A stretch of DNA of 64,000 nt from Curtobacterium sp. TC1 (GTDB lineage: Bacteria > Actinomycetota > Actinomycetes > Actinomycetales > Microbacteriaceae). The position numbers were made by a program, and so were the translations under genes. The notes under the pieces were generated by a model. It was not told the DNA's origin. It did no database searches and saw only the letters and a list, made by a program, of their open reading frames with translations. Below, in pieces: positions 36,501 through 45,132 of the stretch (the stretch's first letter is position 1; every line of letters starts with the position of its first letter). The stretch is from positions 2,480,001 to 2,544,000 of the forward strand of contig NZ_CP081964.1 of assembly GCF_019844075.1 (NCBI RefSeq), written 5' to 3'.

Positions 36501-37386
36501 CCTGCACGCTCTCCAGGCGGTGCACCACCGTCCGGGCGCGGTCGACGTCGTCGCCGACCATGCTCTGCTCGACGTGCTGCTGGCGGACCCGGGTCTGGTC
36601 GAGCCGTTCGGTCAGGACGATGCGCTCGGACTTGCGACCGGCCTCGACCTCCTGGTGGTCGTGCAGTTCGCGGCGCAGCCGGACCACGTCGTCGGCCAGG
36701 ATGCGGGCCTTGGCGTCCCGCGCGACGGCGGCGACGGACTGGGCCTTGCGGGCGACCTCGGCCTGACGTCCGAGCGGCTTCAGCTGGCGACGGATCTCGC
36801 CCGCGAGGTCGGACAGGCGGGTCAGGTTGGTCTGCATCGCGTCGAGCTTGCGAAGGGTCTTCTCCTTGCGCCGACGGTGCTTCAGGATGCCGGCGGCTTC
36901 CTCGATGAAGCCCCGGCGGTCCTCCGGGGTGGCGTGCAGGACCTTGTCGAGCTGCCCCTGCCCGACGATCACGTGCATCTCGCGGCCGAGACCCGTGTCG
37001 CTCAGCAGCTCCTGCACGTCGAGGAGGCGGCAGTTCTCGCCGTTGATCGCGTACTCACTGCCGCCGTTGCGGAACAGCGTGCGGGCGATCGTCACCTCGG
37101 AGTACTCGATCGGCAGCAGGCCGTCGCTGTTGTCGATCGTCAGCAACACCTGGGCACGGCCGAGCGGCCCACGGGTCGAGGTCCCCGCGAAGATGACGTC
37201 CTCCATCTTGCCGCCGCGCAGGGTCTTCGCCCCCTGCTCCCCCATCACCCAGGCGAGGGCGTCGACGACGTTGGACTTGCCGGAGCCGTTCGGGCCGACG
37301 ATGCAGGTGACGCCCGGTTCGAACGCGAACGTCGTCGGCTGCGCGAAGGACTTGAACCCCTTGATGGTCAGGCTCTTCAAGTACAT
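33598..37386 (-). CDS. smc: Chromosome segregation protein SMC
   Basis: Condensin ATPase that organises and segregates the chromosome with ScpAB. The 1262 residues comprise the N-terminal head with Walker A GPNGSGKS (31-38), a first coiled coil, a hinge at about 480-630 (GIVGRLADALTV, DIGRIDVVVADAE), a second coiled coil, and the C-terminal head with LLSGGERSLAAV near 1162 and Walker B FYIMDEVEAALDD. Near residues 975-1005 an acidic insert (EVDVDVDADADLD) interrupts the coil close to the head. I start at MYLKSLTIKGFKSF, preceded by GGAG. mutM and rnc lie directly upstream. Confidence 0.97.
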   Translation of the reverse strand: MYLKSLTIKGFKSFAQPTTFAFEPGVTCIVGPNGSGKSNVVDALAWVMGEQGAKTLRGGKMEDVIFAGTSTRGPLGRAQVLLTIDNSDGLLPIEYSEVTIARTLFRNGGSEYAINGENCRLLDVQELLSDTGLGREMHVIVGQGQLDKVLHATPEDRRGFIEEAAGILKHRRRKEKTLRKLDAMQTNLTRLSDLAGEIRRQLKPLGRQAEVARKAQSVAAVARDAKARILADDVVRLRRELHDHQEVEAGRKSERIVLTERLDQTRVRQQHVEQSMVGDDVDRARTVVHRLESVQERLRGLSSLANQRLMFLAQQADAPQQGPSITPERVAGVRAEADRLAARADEMQGGSAETARAVQAARDALDALDERIAAQAARVSQHDLEAQRLANAVDVARSKRGSAVADRERRQRALAEAAERAERATAALAELGTDPSEGVDDEALATTLQAAREQLEAAQAARDEQRDRLHALERERDALDARVAALGMSIDVRDGSQALIDAGRAGIVGRLADALTVTPGFEGAVAIALDGLADAVLADDRTVALDAVAHARSADIGRIDVVVADAEDGPSDLPERLPAGVRRAVDVVQGPPALAAILRNTLIADTAERADEDRDEHTDTVDLEAVLAAAPQATVVTRSGDLVRAVRVTGGGERVTSRIELVAERDDAVTRRDAIATDAEDAATGLQTARTAVEDARRRADEADAASRAHARATAEYDRASASTRAKAENAAAEVERLRAALAETDGAVEAVDAALAEAEAAHRAFTEQERPVVDASERPGLQDALEAARAAEVEQRIQVQTVRERVRAERHRADQLERQLEAERAAAEEAARRAVIRRGQIETAEAVLADLPGVLGAVDRSLAEARVQLATEESERSKRNTELQAIRNEERELRDRLQTITDGVHSLEMEIYEKKLHVSGVLDRALSDLGLTEPVLVAEYGPTVPVPVDVLVDPRVLARKHRDAERAAAAEASEQPLDAPGAEVDVDVDADADLDTSPGDDTVALVEPASTLPGGPALPEFDVTDEVDPDDVETVPYVRAEQERRLQAAERDLGRLGKVNPLALEEFQALEQRHAFLAEQLEDLQKTRTDLMTIIDELDTKMQTIFESAFNDTKDAFDVIFPILFPGGSGSINLTDPTDLLGTGIDVQVKPAGKKIDRLTLLSGGERSLAAVALLVAIFTARPSPFYIMDEVEAALDDANLGRLLTVFERLRESSQLIVITHQKRTMEIADALYGVSMRQDGVSAVVGQRVQKREPADAVA

Positions 37387-37454
37387 GCGGTCTCCGGGTG
37401 TGCTCACGCGTGCTGCGGCGGGGCCGCTGCTGGGCTGTGCTGCTGGGCGTCAGG

Positions 37455-38426
37455 CTAACGCGTCCGGGCACGGGGGCGCGGTTGGCACACGGGGCAGATG
37501 TGGCTCGACCGGTTCATGAAGGCCTCGCGCACGATCGTCGTGCCGCAGCGGGGGCAGGGCTTCCCCTGTTGGCCGTACACGTTCAGCCGCTGCGAGAAGT
37601 ACCCGGACTGCCCGTTGACGTTGACGTACTGGGCGTCGAAGCTCGTCCCGCCGTCCTCGAGCGCGCGCCGGAGGACACTGCGCACCTCGTGCAGCAGGCG
37701 TGCGAGATCGGCACGGGTCAACCGCTCGGCCGACCGGTCGTAGTGCAGCTTCGCGGCCCAGAGGGACTCGTCGGCGTAGATGTTCCCGATGCCGCTCACG
37801 ACGCCCTGGTCGAGCAGGACCCGCTTGATGCCGCTCGAGCGCTTCCGGGCGATGGCCGTGAAGCGGTCGTCGTCGAACGCGGGGTCGAGCGGGTCGCGGG
37901 CGATGTGCGACACCTGCTGCGGCACGCTCCGGCGCCACACCGCATCGGGGTCGGACGCGTCGACGTGTCCGGCGAACCCGGCCGGGGCGCCGTCCACCGT
38001 CGGCACCATCGCGTCGATCGCCATCGAGCCGAAGGTGCGCTGGTCGACGAACTCGAGCTCCACCGCGGGTTCGGCGGTGCCGTCGCGGTCGGTGCCGACA
38101 GGTTGCACGTCGATGCGGATCCGTCGGTGCTTCGCCGCCGGTCGACCGCGGCCGAGCAGGATCTGGCCGCTCATGCCGAGGTGCGCGACGAGTGCCTCCG
38201 GCCGGTCGCCCTCGTGCTGCGGCTGCAACGGCATCCAGAGGAACTTGCCCCGACGGACCGCTGCGGCGATGGTGCGACCGGTCAGGCGGTCGGCGAAGTC
38301 CTCGGCCGGGCCGTCGTGGCGGGTGAGTGCCCGCTCGTCGACGACGTCGACGTGCAGCACCCGCGCGCCACTGACCGCGGGTTCGAGGCCGGCGCGGACG
38401 ACCTCGACCTCGGGGAGTTCGGGCAC
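37455..38426 (-). CDS. mutM: Formamidopyrimidine-DNA glycosylase
   Basis: Excises oxidised purines such as 8-oxoG. The GTG start gives the catalytic N-terminus P-E-L-P-E (Pro after Met is the nucleophile). Also visible are LTGRTIAAAVRRGKF with the catalytic Lys, the H2TH region LLDQGVVSGIGNIYADE, and a C-terminal zinc finger CPRC...CPVC. At 323 residues it is longer than E. coli MutM (269), through an insertion after GRGRPAAKHRR and in the VDGAPAGFAG region. It starts four bp after the rnc stop. Confidence 0.95.
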   Translation of the reverse strand: MPELPEVEVVRAGLEPAVSGARVLHVDVVDERALTRHDGPAEDFADRLTGRTIAAAVRRGKFLWMPLQPQHEGDRPEALVAHLGMSGQILLGRGRPAAKHRRIRIDVQPVGTDRDGTAEPAVELEFVDQRTFGSMAIDAMVPTVDGAPAGFAGHVDASDPDAVWRRSVPQQVSHIARDPLDPAFDDDRFTAIARKRSSGIKRVLLDQGVVSGIGNIYADESLWAAKLHYDRSAERLTRADLARLLHEVRSVLRRALEDGGTSFDAQYVNVNGQSGYFSQRLNVYGQQGKPCPRCGTTIVREAFMNRSSHICPVCQPRPRARTR

Positions 38427-38430
38427 GTCG

Positions 38431-39156
38431 TCAGGCCGCTCGGCCGGACAGCCGGGTCCAGGCGTCGAGTGCCGCGGACATCTCCGCGGCCTTCTTGCTC
38501 GATCCGGTCCCGACGGCGATGTCCTCGCCCTGCAGGACGACGGTCGCGCTGAAGGTCTTGTCGTGGTCCGGGCCGGTCTCGGTGACGCGGTACGCCGGGT
38601 TGCCGAGCGACAGGCTCGACGCGAGCTCCTGCAGGCTCGTCTTCGGGTCCATGGCGGCACCGAAGCGGTCCGGGTCGATCATCAGCGGTTCGACCAGGCG
38701 GAGCACCAGGTCGGTCGCCGGGTCGGGGCCCGCGGACAGGTAGGTGGCGCCGATGACGGCCTCGACGGTGTCGGCGAGGATCGACGACTTGTCGCGGCCG
38801 CCGGTCTGCTCCTCGCCCTTGCCGAGGCGCAGGTACTGGCCGAGCCCGATCATGCGGGCGATCTCGGCCAGCGCGACCGTCGACACGAGGCTGGCGCGAC
38901 GCTTCGCGAGGTCACCCTCGTCGAGGTCGGGGAAGGACCGGTAGAGCTTCACGGTCACGGCCTGGCCGAGGATCGAGTCGCCGAGGAACTCGAGGCGCTC
39001 GTTGTGCTTGATGCCCCCGTGCTCGTAGGCGTACGAGCGGTGGGTCAGGGCGAGCTGGAGCAGCTCGAGGTCGATGTCGACCCCGAGCTGGCCCTGCAGA
39101 CGAACGACGTCCGGCCCCACGGGGCGGGACCCCGTGGCGCCGGACGTCGTCGTCAT
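38431..39156 (-). CDS. rnc: Ribonuclease III
   Basis: Double-strand-specific RNase for rRNA and mRNA processing. The 241 residues have the RNase III signature NERLEFLGDSILG near 52, the second catalytic Glu in ADTVEAVIGATYL, and a C-terminal dsRNA-binding domain (KTSLQELASSL; GTGSSKKAAEMSA). It starts 13 bp after the rpmF stop. rpmF-rnc-mutM-smc is a conserved actinobacterial series. Confidence 0.96.
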   Translation of the reverse strand: MTTTSGATGSRPVGPDVVRLQGQLGVDIDLELLQLALTHRSYAYEHGGIKHNERLEFLGDSILGQAVTVKLYRSFPDLDEGDLAKRRASLVSTVALAEIARMIGLGQYLRLGKGEEQTGGRDKSSILADTVEAVIGATYLSAGPDPATDLVLRLVEPLMIDPDRFGAAMDPKTSLQELASSLSLGNPAYRVTETGPDHDKTFSATVVLQGEDIAVGTGSSKKAAEMSAALDAWTRLSGRAA

Positions 39157-39169
39157 GCGTTCGGTCCGA

Positions 39170-39373
39170 TCAGACGTCGGCGACCTTGCGGCCCTTGTAC
39201 TCCATGTACAGGGGGGTGCCGGCCGAGTCCTCGACGACCTTCGCGCGGTGCGGGAGGCTGTAGGTGACCTGACCGTTCTCGATCGTCTTGACGAGCTGGA
39301 TCGGCGTGGCCTTCCACTGCGAACGACGGGCGTGCGTGTTCGCACGGGACTGCTTGCGCTTGGGAACGGCCAT
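39170..39373 (-). CDS. rpmF: 50S ribosomal protein L32
   Basis: A 67-residue ribosomal protein, starting [21 protein letters not shown], the invariant L32 N-terminus. The usual C-terminal zinc-binding Cys pairs are absent, so this is the zinc-independent form. AAGAGA precedes the ATG. It lies 55 bp downstream of the DUF177 gene, the typical YceD-L32 pairing. Confidence 0.96.
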   Translation of the reverse strand: MAVPKRKQSRANTHARRSQWKATPIQLVKTIENGQVTYSLPHRAKVVEDSAGTPLYMEYKGRKVADV

Positions 39374-39428
39374 GGTGAATCTCTTTCGGTTGGTCGGTGG
39401 TCGGAACGGGGGCTGGCGGTGTCGGGGC

Positions 39429-40022
39429 CTACTCGGCCTCGGCCCGCTCCTCGCCCTCGGTGGTCTTCGTGTCGGTGGTGTCGCCGTGGGCGGCACGCTC
39501 GGCTGCCTCGAGCTGGATGCCGGTCAGGGCTGCCCAGCGCGGGTCCAGGGTCTCGTGAACGGGCTGCTCATCGAGGTCTGCCAGTCGCTCGCCCGTCACC
39601 GGGTCGAGGCCTGGGCAGTCCGGTCGGCAGACCGGCTGGAACGGCAGCGCCAGCACCACCGCATCTCGAACGACCTGTTCGCAGTCCACGTGGTCATCAC
39701 GAACGAAGAAGTCGAAATCCTCCGAGGCATCATACGCGAACAGCTCGGCGAAATCGACCTCGACGGGCTCGCTGATGTCGATGAGGCAGCGCGAGCACTC
39801 CCCCGTCGCGTCGGCCGAAGCGTGACCGGACACGAGGACACCCTCGTGCAGGCCCTCGAGCCGCAGGTCGATGTGCAGCGGAGCACCTTCGCGCACCGCG
39901 ATGACACCGGCACCCAGCGCGTCCGGCACCGCGATGTCGAGCGAGTGCTCGCGCATCTCGCCCGGACGGTGCGCCAGGTCGCGCACGCGCAGGGCGTAGG
40001 GGCTGTTCACGTGGGAAGACAC
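39429..40022 (-). CDS. YceD/DUF177 family protein
   Basis: A 197-residue protein of the DUF177 family, linked to 23S rRNA maturation in other bacteria. Two Cys pairs, C-S-R-C in [12 protein letters not shown] and C-R-P-D-C in [14 protein letters not shown], are the family metal-binding pattern. I choose the GTG giving (M)[12 protein letters not shown] because AGGG lies nine bases upstream; a TTG three codons earlier overlaps that signal. The downstream rpmF supports the assignment. Confidence 0.88.
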   Translation of the reverse strand: MSSHVNSPYALRVRDLAHRPGEMREHSLDIAVPDALGAGVIAVREGAPLHIDLRLEGLHEGVLVSGHASADATGECSRCLIDISEPVEVDFAELFAYDASEDFDFFVRDDHVDCEQVVRDAVVLALPFQPVCRPDCPGLDPVTGERLADLDEQPVHETLDPRWAALTGIQLEAAERAAHGDTTDTKTTEGEERAEAE

Positions 40023-40136
40023 GATCGTCAACCCTAGCGTGAACGGGGCCGAGAGTCGAGGCGGGCGGGGGTGTGTCCGCGCGTCGGACGACCGGGCATC
40101 CGGCTCGGCGCGCAGCTCCGGCGGTTCCGGCTCGGC

Positions 40137-40622
40137 TCAGCGAGCGGCGAGGGCCGTGGCCACGGCCTTCGGGACGTAGGGGGTGACGTCGCCGCCGAGC
40201 GACGAGACCTGGCGGATGAGCGAGCTCGACACGTGGGAGCGCGAGGCGTCGGGCAGCAGGAACACGGTCTCGACGTCGGCGAGGTGCCGGTTCATGATGG
40301 CCATCGGGGTCTCGTACGCGACGTCCTCGCCGGACCGCACGCCCTTGACGAGCACCTTCGCCCCGACCTGCCGGCAGTAGTCGACGAGGAGCCCTGAGGT
40401 CCACTCCCCGACACGGACGGTGCCCGGCGTGCCGACCTCGACCAGTGACTCCTCGATGAGGCGGACGCGGTCGACCGCCTCGAACATCGCGGGCTTCTTG
40501 TCCGGGTTGTGCACCACGAGGACGTGCACCTCGTCGAACAGCCCGGCAGCGCGGCCGATGACGTCGAGGTGCCCGAGCGTGACGGGGTCGAAGGAACCGG
40601 GGACCACCGCGATCTGTGACAT
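40137..40622 (-). CDS. coaD: Phosphopantetheine adenylyltransferase
   Basis: Makes dephospho-CoA from 4'-phosphopantetheine and ATP. The 161-residue protein begins [20 protein letters not shown] with the T/HxGH nucleotidyltransferase motif, and has the C-terminal ISSSLIR-like [15 protein letters not shown]. It is 43 bp downstream of recG on the same strand. The 105 bp between it and the DUF177 gene show nothing notable. Confidence 0.96.
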   Translation of the reverse strand: MSQIAVVPGSFDPVTLGHLDVIGRAAGLFDEVHVLVVHNPDKKPAMFEAVDRVRLIEESLVEVGTPGTVRVGEWTSGLLVDYCRQVGAKVLVKGVRSGEDVAYETPMAIMNRHLADVETVFLLPDASRSHVSSSLIRQVSSLGGDVTPYVPKAVATALAAR

Positions 40623-40665
40623 GGCAGCGACGATACCGGTCCGGGCCGGGGCGTCCGGGCCCGGG

Positions 40666-42915
40666 TCAGTTCTTGCCGAGGAACGCCGCGTCGGACTCGT
40701 CGAGACGCCGCGCCAGGGCCTCGCGCAGGGCCGGGGCCCCCTCGAGCTCGGGATCGGGCTCGAGGACCCGTTCGGCTTCGCCCCGGGCGTCCACGATGAG
40801 GTCGGCGTGCTCGACCACCCGGAGCAGGTTGAGCGAGGACCGCCCACCGGACTGTCGCTCACCGAGCACATCGCCCTCGCGCCGCAGCTCGAGGTCCACC
40901 CGTGCCAGCTCGAAGCCGTCGTCGGACGCGGACACCGCGTCGACGCGCTCGCGGGAGGTCGTCTCGAGCTCGGCGGTGGTGACGAGCAGGCAGACGCCCG
41001 CCCACTGCCCACGGCCGATGCGGCCGCGCAGCTGGTGCAGCTGGGAGACGCCGAAGCGATCGGCGTCGAGGACGGCCATCATCGCGGCGTTCGGCACGTC
41101 GACACCGACCTCGATGACGGTCGTCGCGACGAGGACGTCCAGGTCGCCGGCGGCGAAGGACGTCATCACACGGTCCTTCTCCTCCGCCGTCATCCGGCCG
41201 TGCAGCACCGCGATCCGCCGGCCCTCGAGCACGGGCATCGTGCGCATCCGCTCGGCCGTGGCGAGCACGGTCGCCGGGGCGCGCTTCGGGGCGTCGTCCT
41301 CGGACTCGGCGGGCGCGGGCTCGCCGTCGTCCTCGGCATGGGCGTCGTCGATGGCGGGACAGACCACGAAGGCCTGGCGCCCCTTGTCGAGTTCCTCGGC
41401 CATCCGCGACCAGATGCGGGACTCCCACCCCGGGTGCTCCGCGAGCGGGACCGTGAAGGTCTCGACGCCGGCACGGCCGGAGGGCAGCCCCGTGATCGTC
41501 GAGACGTCGAGGTCGCCGAACACCGTCATCGCGACGGTGCGCGGGATCGGGGTGGCGGTGAGCACCAGGACGTGCGGCGGGGTGGCGCCCTTCGTCCGGA
41601 GCGCTTCACGCTGCTCGACGCCGAAGCGGTGCTGCTCGTCGACGACCACGAGCCCGAGCTCGGCGAAGTCGACGCGGTCGCCGAGCAACGCGTGGGTGCC
41701 GACCACGAGCCGCGAGCTGCCCGATGCGGCGGCGAGCAGGGCCCGCCGGCGTTCGTCGGTGGACTGTGACCCGGTCAGGATCACCGGACGGAGTTCGGCC
41801 GCGAGGTCCGGTCCGAGGAACTTCACGATGGACCGGAGGTGCTGCGCGGCCAGGACCTCGGTCGGGGCGATGAGGGCGGACTGCCCACCGGACTCGGCCA
41901 CCGTGAGCATCGCGCGGATGGCCACGAGGGTCTTGCCGGAGCCGACCTCGCCCTGCACCAGGCGGTGCATCGGCCACGTGCGGGCGATGTCGGTGTCGAT
42001 CTCGGCACCGACGGCGCGCTGGTCGTCGGTCAGGGTGAACGGCAGAGTGGCGTCGAAGCGCTCGAGGATACCGCCTGGGGCCGCCACCCGCGGGGTCGCC
42101 GCGGTGCGTCGGGCGCGGATCCGGCGCTGCACGAGGGCGGTCTGCAGCACGAACGCCTCGCGGTAGCGCAGGGCGTCCTGCGCGCGCTTGAAGTCGGCGA
42201 CCTTCTCGGGGCGGTGGAGCAGCTCGAGCGCCCGGCGGAACGGGACGAGGTCGAGCCGGCTGCGCGCCGAGGCCGGCACCGGGTCGGGCAGGTCCGGCAG
42301 GGTGTCGAGGACGATGCCCATCGACTTCGCGATCTGCCACGAGGTGAGGGACGCCGTCGCCGGGTAGATCGGGATCGGCTGGCGCGACCACCGGATCGCC
42401 TCGTCCGAGCCGGGGTCGGCCGTGGCGCGGGGGTCATCGGGGTCGAAGAGCTCGTAGTCCGGGTGGGCGAGCTGGCGGGCACCGCGGTAGTCGCTGACCT
42501 TGCCGGAGAAGATGCCGCGGGCGCCGGGCACGAGGTCCTTCGTGCGCCAGCCCTGGTTGAAGAACGTCAGGGTGAGCAGCCCCTTGCCGTCCCCGATCTT
42601 GGCTTCGAGGATCGATCCGCGCCGGGCACGCATCGTGCGTTCGCGGACGTCGACCACCTCGGCGACGATCGTGACCGGCTCGCCGATCGCCAGCGAGTCG
42701 AGCGCCGTCAGGGCCCCGCGCTCGGCGTAGCGACGGGGTGCGTGCTCGAGGAACTCACCCACCGTGCGGTGGCCGAAGGCCTTCTCGATCGCGGACGCGG
42801 TCCGACCACCGAGCACGTTCGCGAGCCGCGCGTCGAGGGGCGCCGGACCGAGGTCGGGCCCGGCCGGCGCAGCGGGGGTTCCGGTGGTGACCACGGACAC
42901 CACGGTACCGGGCAC
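40666..42915 (-). CDS. recG: ATP-dependent DNA helicase RecG
   Basis: Branch-migration helicase acting on stalled forks and Holliday junctions. The 749 residues contain the N-terminal wedge/OB domain, Walker A GEVGSGKT, the DEQH box ([10 protein letters not shown]), TATPIPRT, and helicase motif [11 protein letters not shown]. An acidic loop in the second RecA-like domain ([15 protein letters not shown]) is a local insertion. Several GTG codons near the 5' end make the exact start uncertain by up to about 10 residues. It is divergent from rsmD. Confidence 0.94.
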   Translation of the reverse strand: MPGTVVSVVTTGTPAAPAGPDLGPAPLDARLANVLGGRTASAIEKAFGHRTVGEFLEHAPRRYAERGALTALDSLAIGEPVTIVAEVVDVRERTMRARRGSILEAKIGDGKGLLTLTFFNQGWRTKDLVPGARGIFSGKVSDYRGARQLAHPDYELFDPDDPRATADPGSDEAIRWSRQPIPIYPATASLTSWQIAKSMGIVLDTLPDLPDPVPASARSRLDLVPFRRALELLHRPEKVADFKRAQDALRYREAFVLQTALVQRRIRARRTAATPRVAAPGGILERFDATLPFTLTDDQRAVGAEIDTDIARTWPMHRLVQGEVGSGKTLVAIRAMLTVAESGGQSALIAPTEVLAAQHLRSIVKFLGPDLAAELRPVILTGSQSTDERRRALLAAASGSSRLVVGTHALLGDRVDFAELGLVVVDEQHRFGVEQREALRTKGATPPHVLVLTATPIPRTVAMTVFGDLDVSTITGLPSGRAGVETFTVPLAEHPGWESRIWSRMAEELDKGRQAFVVCPAIDDAHAEDDGEPAPAESEDDAPKRAPATVLATAERMRTMPVLEGRRIAVLHGRMTAEEKDRVMTSFAAGDLDVLVATTVIEVGVDVPNAAMMAVLDADRFGVSQLHQLRGRIGRGQWAGVCLLVTTAELETTSRERVDAVSASDDGFELARVDLELRREGDVLGERQSGGRSSLNLLRVVEHADLIVDARGEAERVLEPDPELEGAPALREALARRLDESDAAFLGKN

Positions 42916-42980
42916 GACCGACGTGCCACGTGCCTCCCGTCCGGCCTGTGGACAGCGCCACCGGCCGATACGGTGGCTGC

Positions 42981-43544
42981 ATGACCCGCATCATCGCCGG
43001 CGCCGCCGGCAACACGACGCTCCGGGTGCCGAAGTCCGGCACCCGGCCGACGAGCGACCGGGTGCGCGAGGCACTGTTCTCGTCGCTCGAGGCCCGTGGG
43101 CTCGTCGACGACACGTCCGTCGCGGACCTCTACGCCGGCACCGGTGCCCTCGGGCTCGAGGCGGCGTCGCGCGGTGCGGTCGAGGTCGTGCTGGTCGACC
43201 GCGCGTCGGCGGCGGCGCAGGCGTGCCGGGCGAACGCGAAGGCCGTGCAGCAGCGGATCCCCGGGGTGCGGATCGACGTGCAGCCGCAGCCGGTGCTCGG
43301 GTACCTGCGTGGGACGGTGCGCACGTTCGACCTGGTGTTCATCGACCCGCCGTACGACGTGACCGAGCACGAGATCGCCGAGGTGCTCGAGACCCTGGTG
43401 CCGCGGTTGACCGCCGGTGCCGTGGTGGTCGTCGAGCGGAGCAAGCGCTCCCCCGAGCCGACGTGGCCCGCGGGGCTCGAGCCCTTCAGCAAGCGCAGCT
43501 ACGGCGAGACCGTGGCGTGGGAGGCAGTGACCCCCGCGTCCTGA
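42981..43544 (+). CDS. rsmD: 16S rRNA (guanine(966)-N2)-methyltransferase RsmD
   Basis: SAM-dependent methyltransferase of 187 residues. Motifs are MTRIIAGAAGNTTL at the N-terminus, the SAM-binding ADLYAGTGALGLEAASRG near 49, and the catalytic DPPYD near 118. It is normally near coaD and recG in actinobacteria; here recG and rsmD are divergent with a 65-bp gap that carries a half-copy of the family-A repeat. Confidence 0.93.
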   Translation: MTRIIAGAAGNTTLRVPKSGTRPTSDRVREALFSSLEARGLVDDTSVADLYAGTGALGLEAASRGAVEVVLVDRASAAAQACRANAKAVQQRIPGVRIDVQPQPVLGYLRGTVRTFDLVFIDPPYDVTEHEIAEVLETLVPRLTAGAVVVVERSKRSPEPTWPAGLEPFSKRSYGETVAWEAVTPAS

Positions 43545-43555
43545 GCCGCGCCGGC

Positions 43556-43601
43556 GACTCAGAACGACGTCGTACGACGTCGATGGTGTCGTACCGGGTC
43601 G
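43556..43601. repeat. Family-C inverted repeat, copy 2
   Basis: Starts CGACTCAGAACGAC and holds the perfect GTCGTACGAC core, between the converging rsmD and thiL genes. It probably functions as their shared terminator. Confidence 0.6.
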
Positions 43602-43619
43602 ACGGCCTGGCCGGGCGGG

Positions 43620-44609
43620 TCAGCCGGCGGCGCCGTCCCAGTCCGCGTAGGGGTCCCAGCCGGTCGTCGGCACCGGGGCCCCGGCGCGGAGCAGGTCGGC
43701 GTCGCCGCGGTCCCGCACGACCCCGATGCGGCGGAAGCCACCCGGCAGCGCAGCGTCGGCGGGGAAGGTCGCGAGCAGGCCGTGGTCCTCGCCGCCGTGC
43801 AGTGCGACCTCGTCGAGGTCGACCTCGAGCGACAGGGTCACCCTGCTCGCGCGGGCGAGTCGTCCGGCGTCGATCGCCAGGCCGTCGGACAGGTCGAGCA
43901 TCGCGGTCGCCCCGGCCCCAGCGGCACGGGGTCCGTCCGCGATCGGCGGCACCGGACGGCGCTGGCGGTCGACGTCGGGATCGGCGTCCGCACCACTCGC
44001 CACCGTCGCGGCACGGTCCGGCTCACCCTGCGGGTCGACGCCGTCGCGGAAGAGCCGTGCGAGACCGCGAGCGGCACGACCGAGCTCACCGGACACCGCC
44101 ACCACGTCGCCCGCACGGGCACCCGACCGGAGCACCGGAGCGCGACCACCGAGGTCACCGAACGCCGTCACCGCCACCGTGAACGTCGCCGAGGTGGACA
44201 GGTCGCCACCGACCACGCCGCAGCCGGGTGCGAGGGCGTCGACGGCGAGGCGGAAGCCGTCCGCGATGCCCTCGAGCACCGCCACCGGGATCTCCTGGGG
44301 CGCCGCGAGGGCGATCACGAGACCGCTCGGCGCCGCACCCATCGCCGCGACGTCGGAGAGGTTCGTCGCGGCGGCCTTCCAGCCGACGTCCTCGGGCGAG
44401 GACCACGCCCACCGGAAGTCCGGGCCGTGCACCATCATGTCCGTCGTCACGACGAACCGGCCGTCCGGAGCGGCCACGACCGCGCAGTCGTCGCCGGGCC
44501 CCAGGATCGGCGACCCGGTCGGCAGACGGCTCGTGATGCGGTCGAGGACGGCCAGTTCGCCGAGCTCCCCCACGGTCGGTCCGGCCCAGGCGTCGTACGT
44601 CGCGTCCAC
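43620..44609 (-). CDS. thiL: Thiamine-monophosphate kinase
   Basis: Phosphorylates thiamine monophosphate to the active diphosphate. The 329 residues show the AIRS-like motifs ILGPGDDCAVV, VVTTDMMVHGPDF, NLSDVAAMGA and GGDLSTS, and the C-terminal LDLSDGLAIDAGRLA. A loop of about 30 residues rich in Asp/Arg (VASGADADPDVDRQRR) is inserted before that last motif. The GTG start is chosen from homology. It is divergent from the DUF3515 gene, 24 bp away. Confidence 0.92.
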   Translation of the reverse strand: MDATYDAWAGPTVGELGELAVLDRITSRLPTGSPILGPGDDCAVVAAPDGRFVVTTDMMVHGPDFRWAWSSPEDVGWKAAATNLSDVAAMGAAPSGLVIALAAPQEIPVAVLEGIADGFRLAVDALAPGCGVVGGDLSTSATFTVAVTAFGDLGGRAPVLRSGARAGDVVAVSGELGRAARGLARLFRDGVDPQGEPDRAATVASGADADPDVDRQRRPVPPIADGPRAAGAGATAMLDLSDGLAIDAGRLARASRVTLSLEVDLDEVALHGGEDHGLLATFPADAALPGGFRRIGVVRDRGDADLLRAGAPVPTTGWDPYADWDGAAG

Positions 44610-44633
44610 ACGAGAACGGTAGCCTGGACCGCG

Positions 44634-45119
44634 ATGGACACCGCGCGCCGCACCCCTCGCACCCTCGCGATCGCGGGGGTCGTGATCGCCCTCGCCGCCG
44701 GTCTGACCGGGTGCACGAACGCCGTCGGCATGCGCGCGGCACCGTCCGCGAACGCAGCAGCCTGCGCGGCGGCGCAGGTGCGGTTGCCGGCGACCGTCGA
44801 CTCCACCTACGACCTGCGGAACACCAACGCGCAGTCCACCGCGGCCTGGGGCGACCCCGAGGCCGCGCTGTACCACTGCGGCGTGGCCGTCCCGACGGTG
44901 TCCGACCTGCCCTGCGTCACGCTCGGCTCGGTCGACTGGATCCGCGACGACCGCGGGAAGCAGATCGTCTACACGACGTTCGGCCGGTCCCCCGCCGTGC
45001 AGGTGGTCGTCGACACGTCGAAGACCGGCAGCGCGGTGCTGCAGGACCTCGCCACGGCGGTGTCGACGCTGCCGAAGGACGGCCACAAGTGCCTGGACCC
45101 GTCCGACGTGCAGGGCTGA
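44634..45119 (+). CDS. DUF3515 family lipoprotein
   Basis: A 161-residue exported protein. A signal peptide ends in the lipobox L-T-G-C with Cys27 as the lipidated residue. The mature part has conserved Cys residues (C44, HC, PC, KC) and YDLRNTNAQSTAAWGDPE near the middle. DUF3515 genes typically sit between thiL and ddl in actinobacteria, as here. Function unknown, probably envelope-associated. Confidence 0.85.
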   Translation: MDTARRTPRTLAIAGVVIALAAGLTGCTNAVGMRAAPSANAAACAAAQVRLPATVDSTYDLRNTNAQSTAAWGDPEAALYHCGVAVPTVSDLPCVTLGSVDWIRDDRGKQIVYTTFGRSPAVQVVVDTSKTGSAVLQDLATAVSTLPKDGHKCLDPSDVQG

Positions 45120-45132
45120 CGCCCACCGACGG

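Noticed and set aside
33556..37458. A 1300-codon open frame on the plus strand opposite smc
   Set aside because: It mirrors smc codon by codon, has a composition of Arg/Gly/Val/Asp typical of antisense frames in high-GC DNA, and shows no recognisable domain.
40032..40136. Possible small gene between coaD and the DUF177 gene
   Set aside because: No frame with a ribosome binding site or meaningful composition; simple GC-rich spacer.
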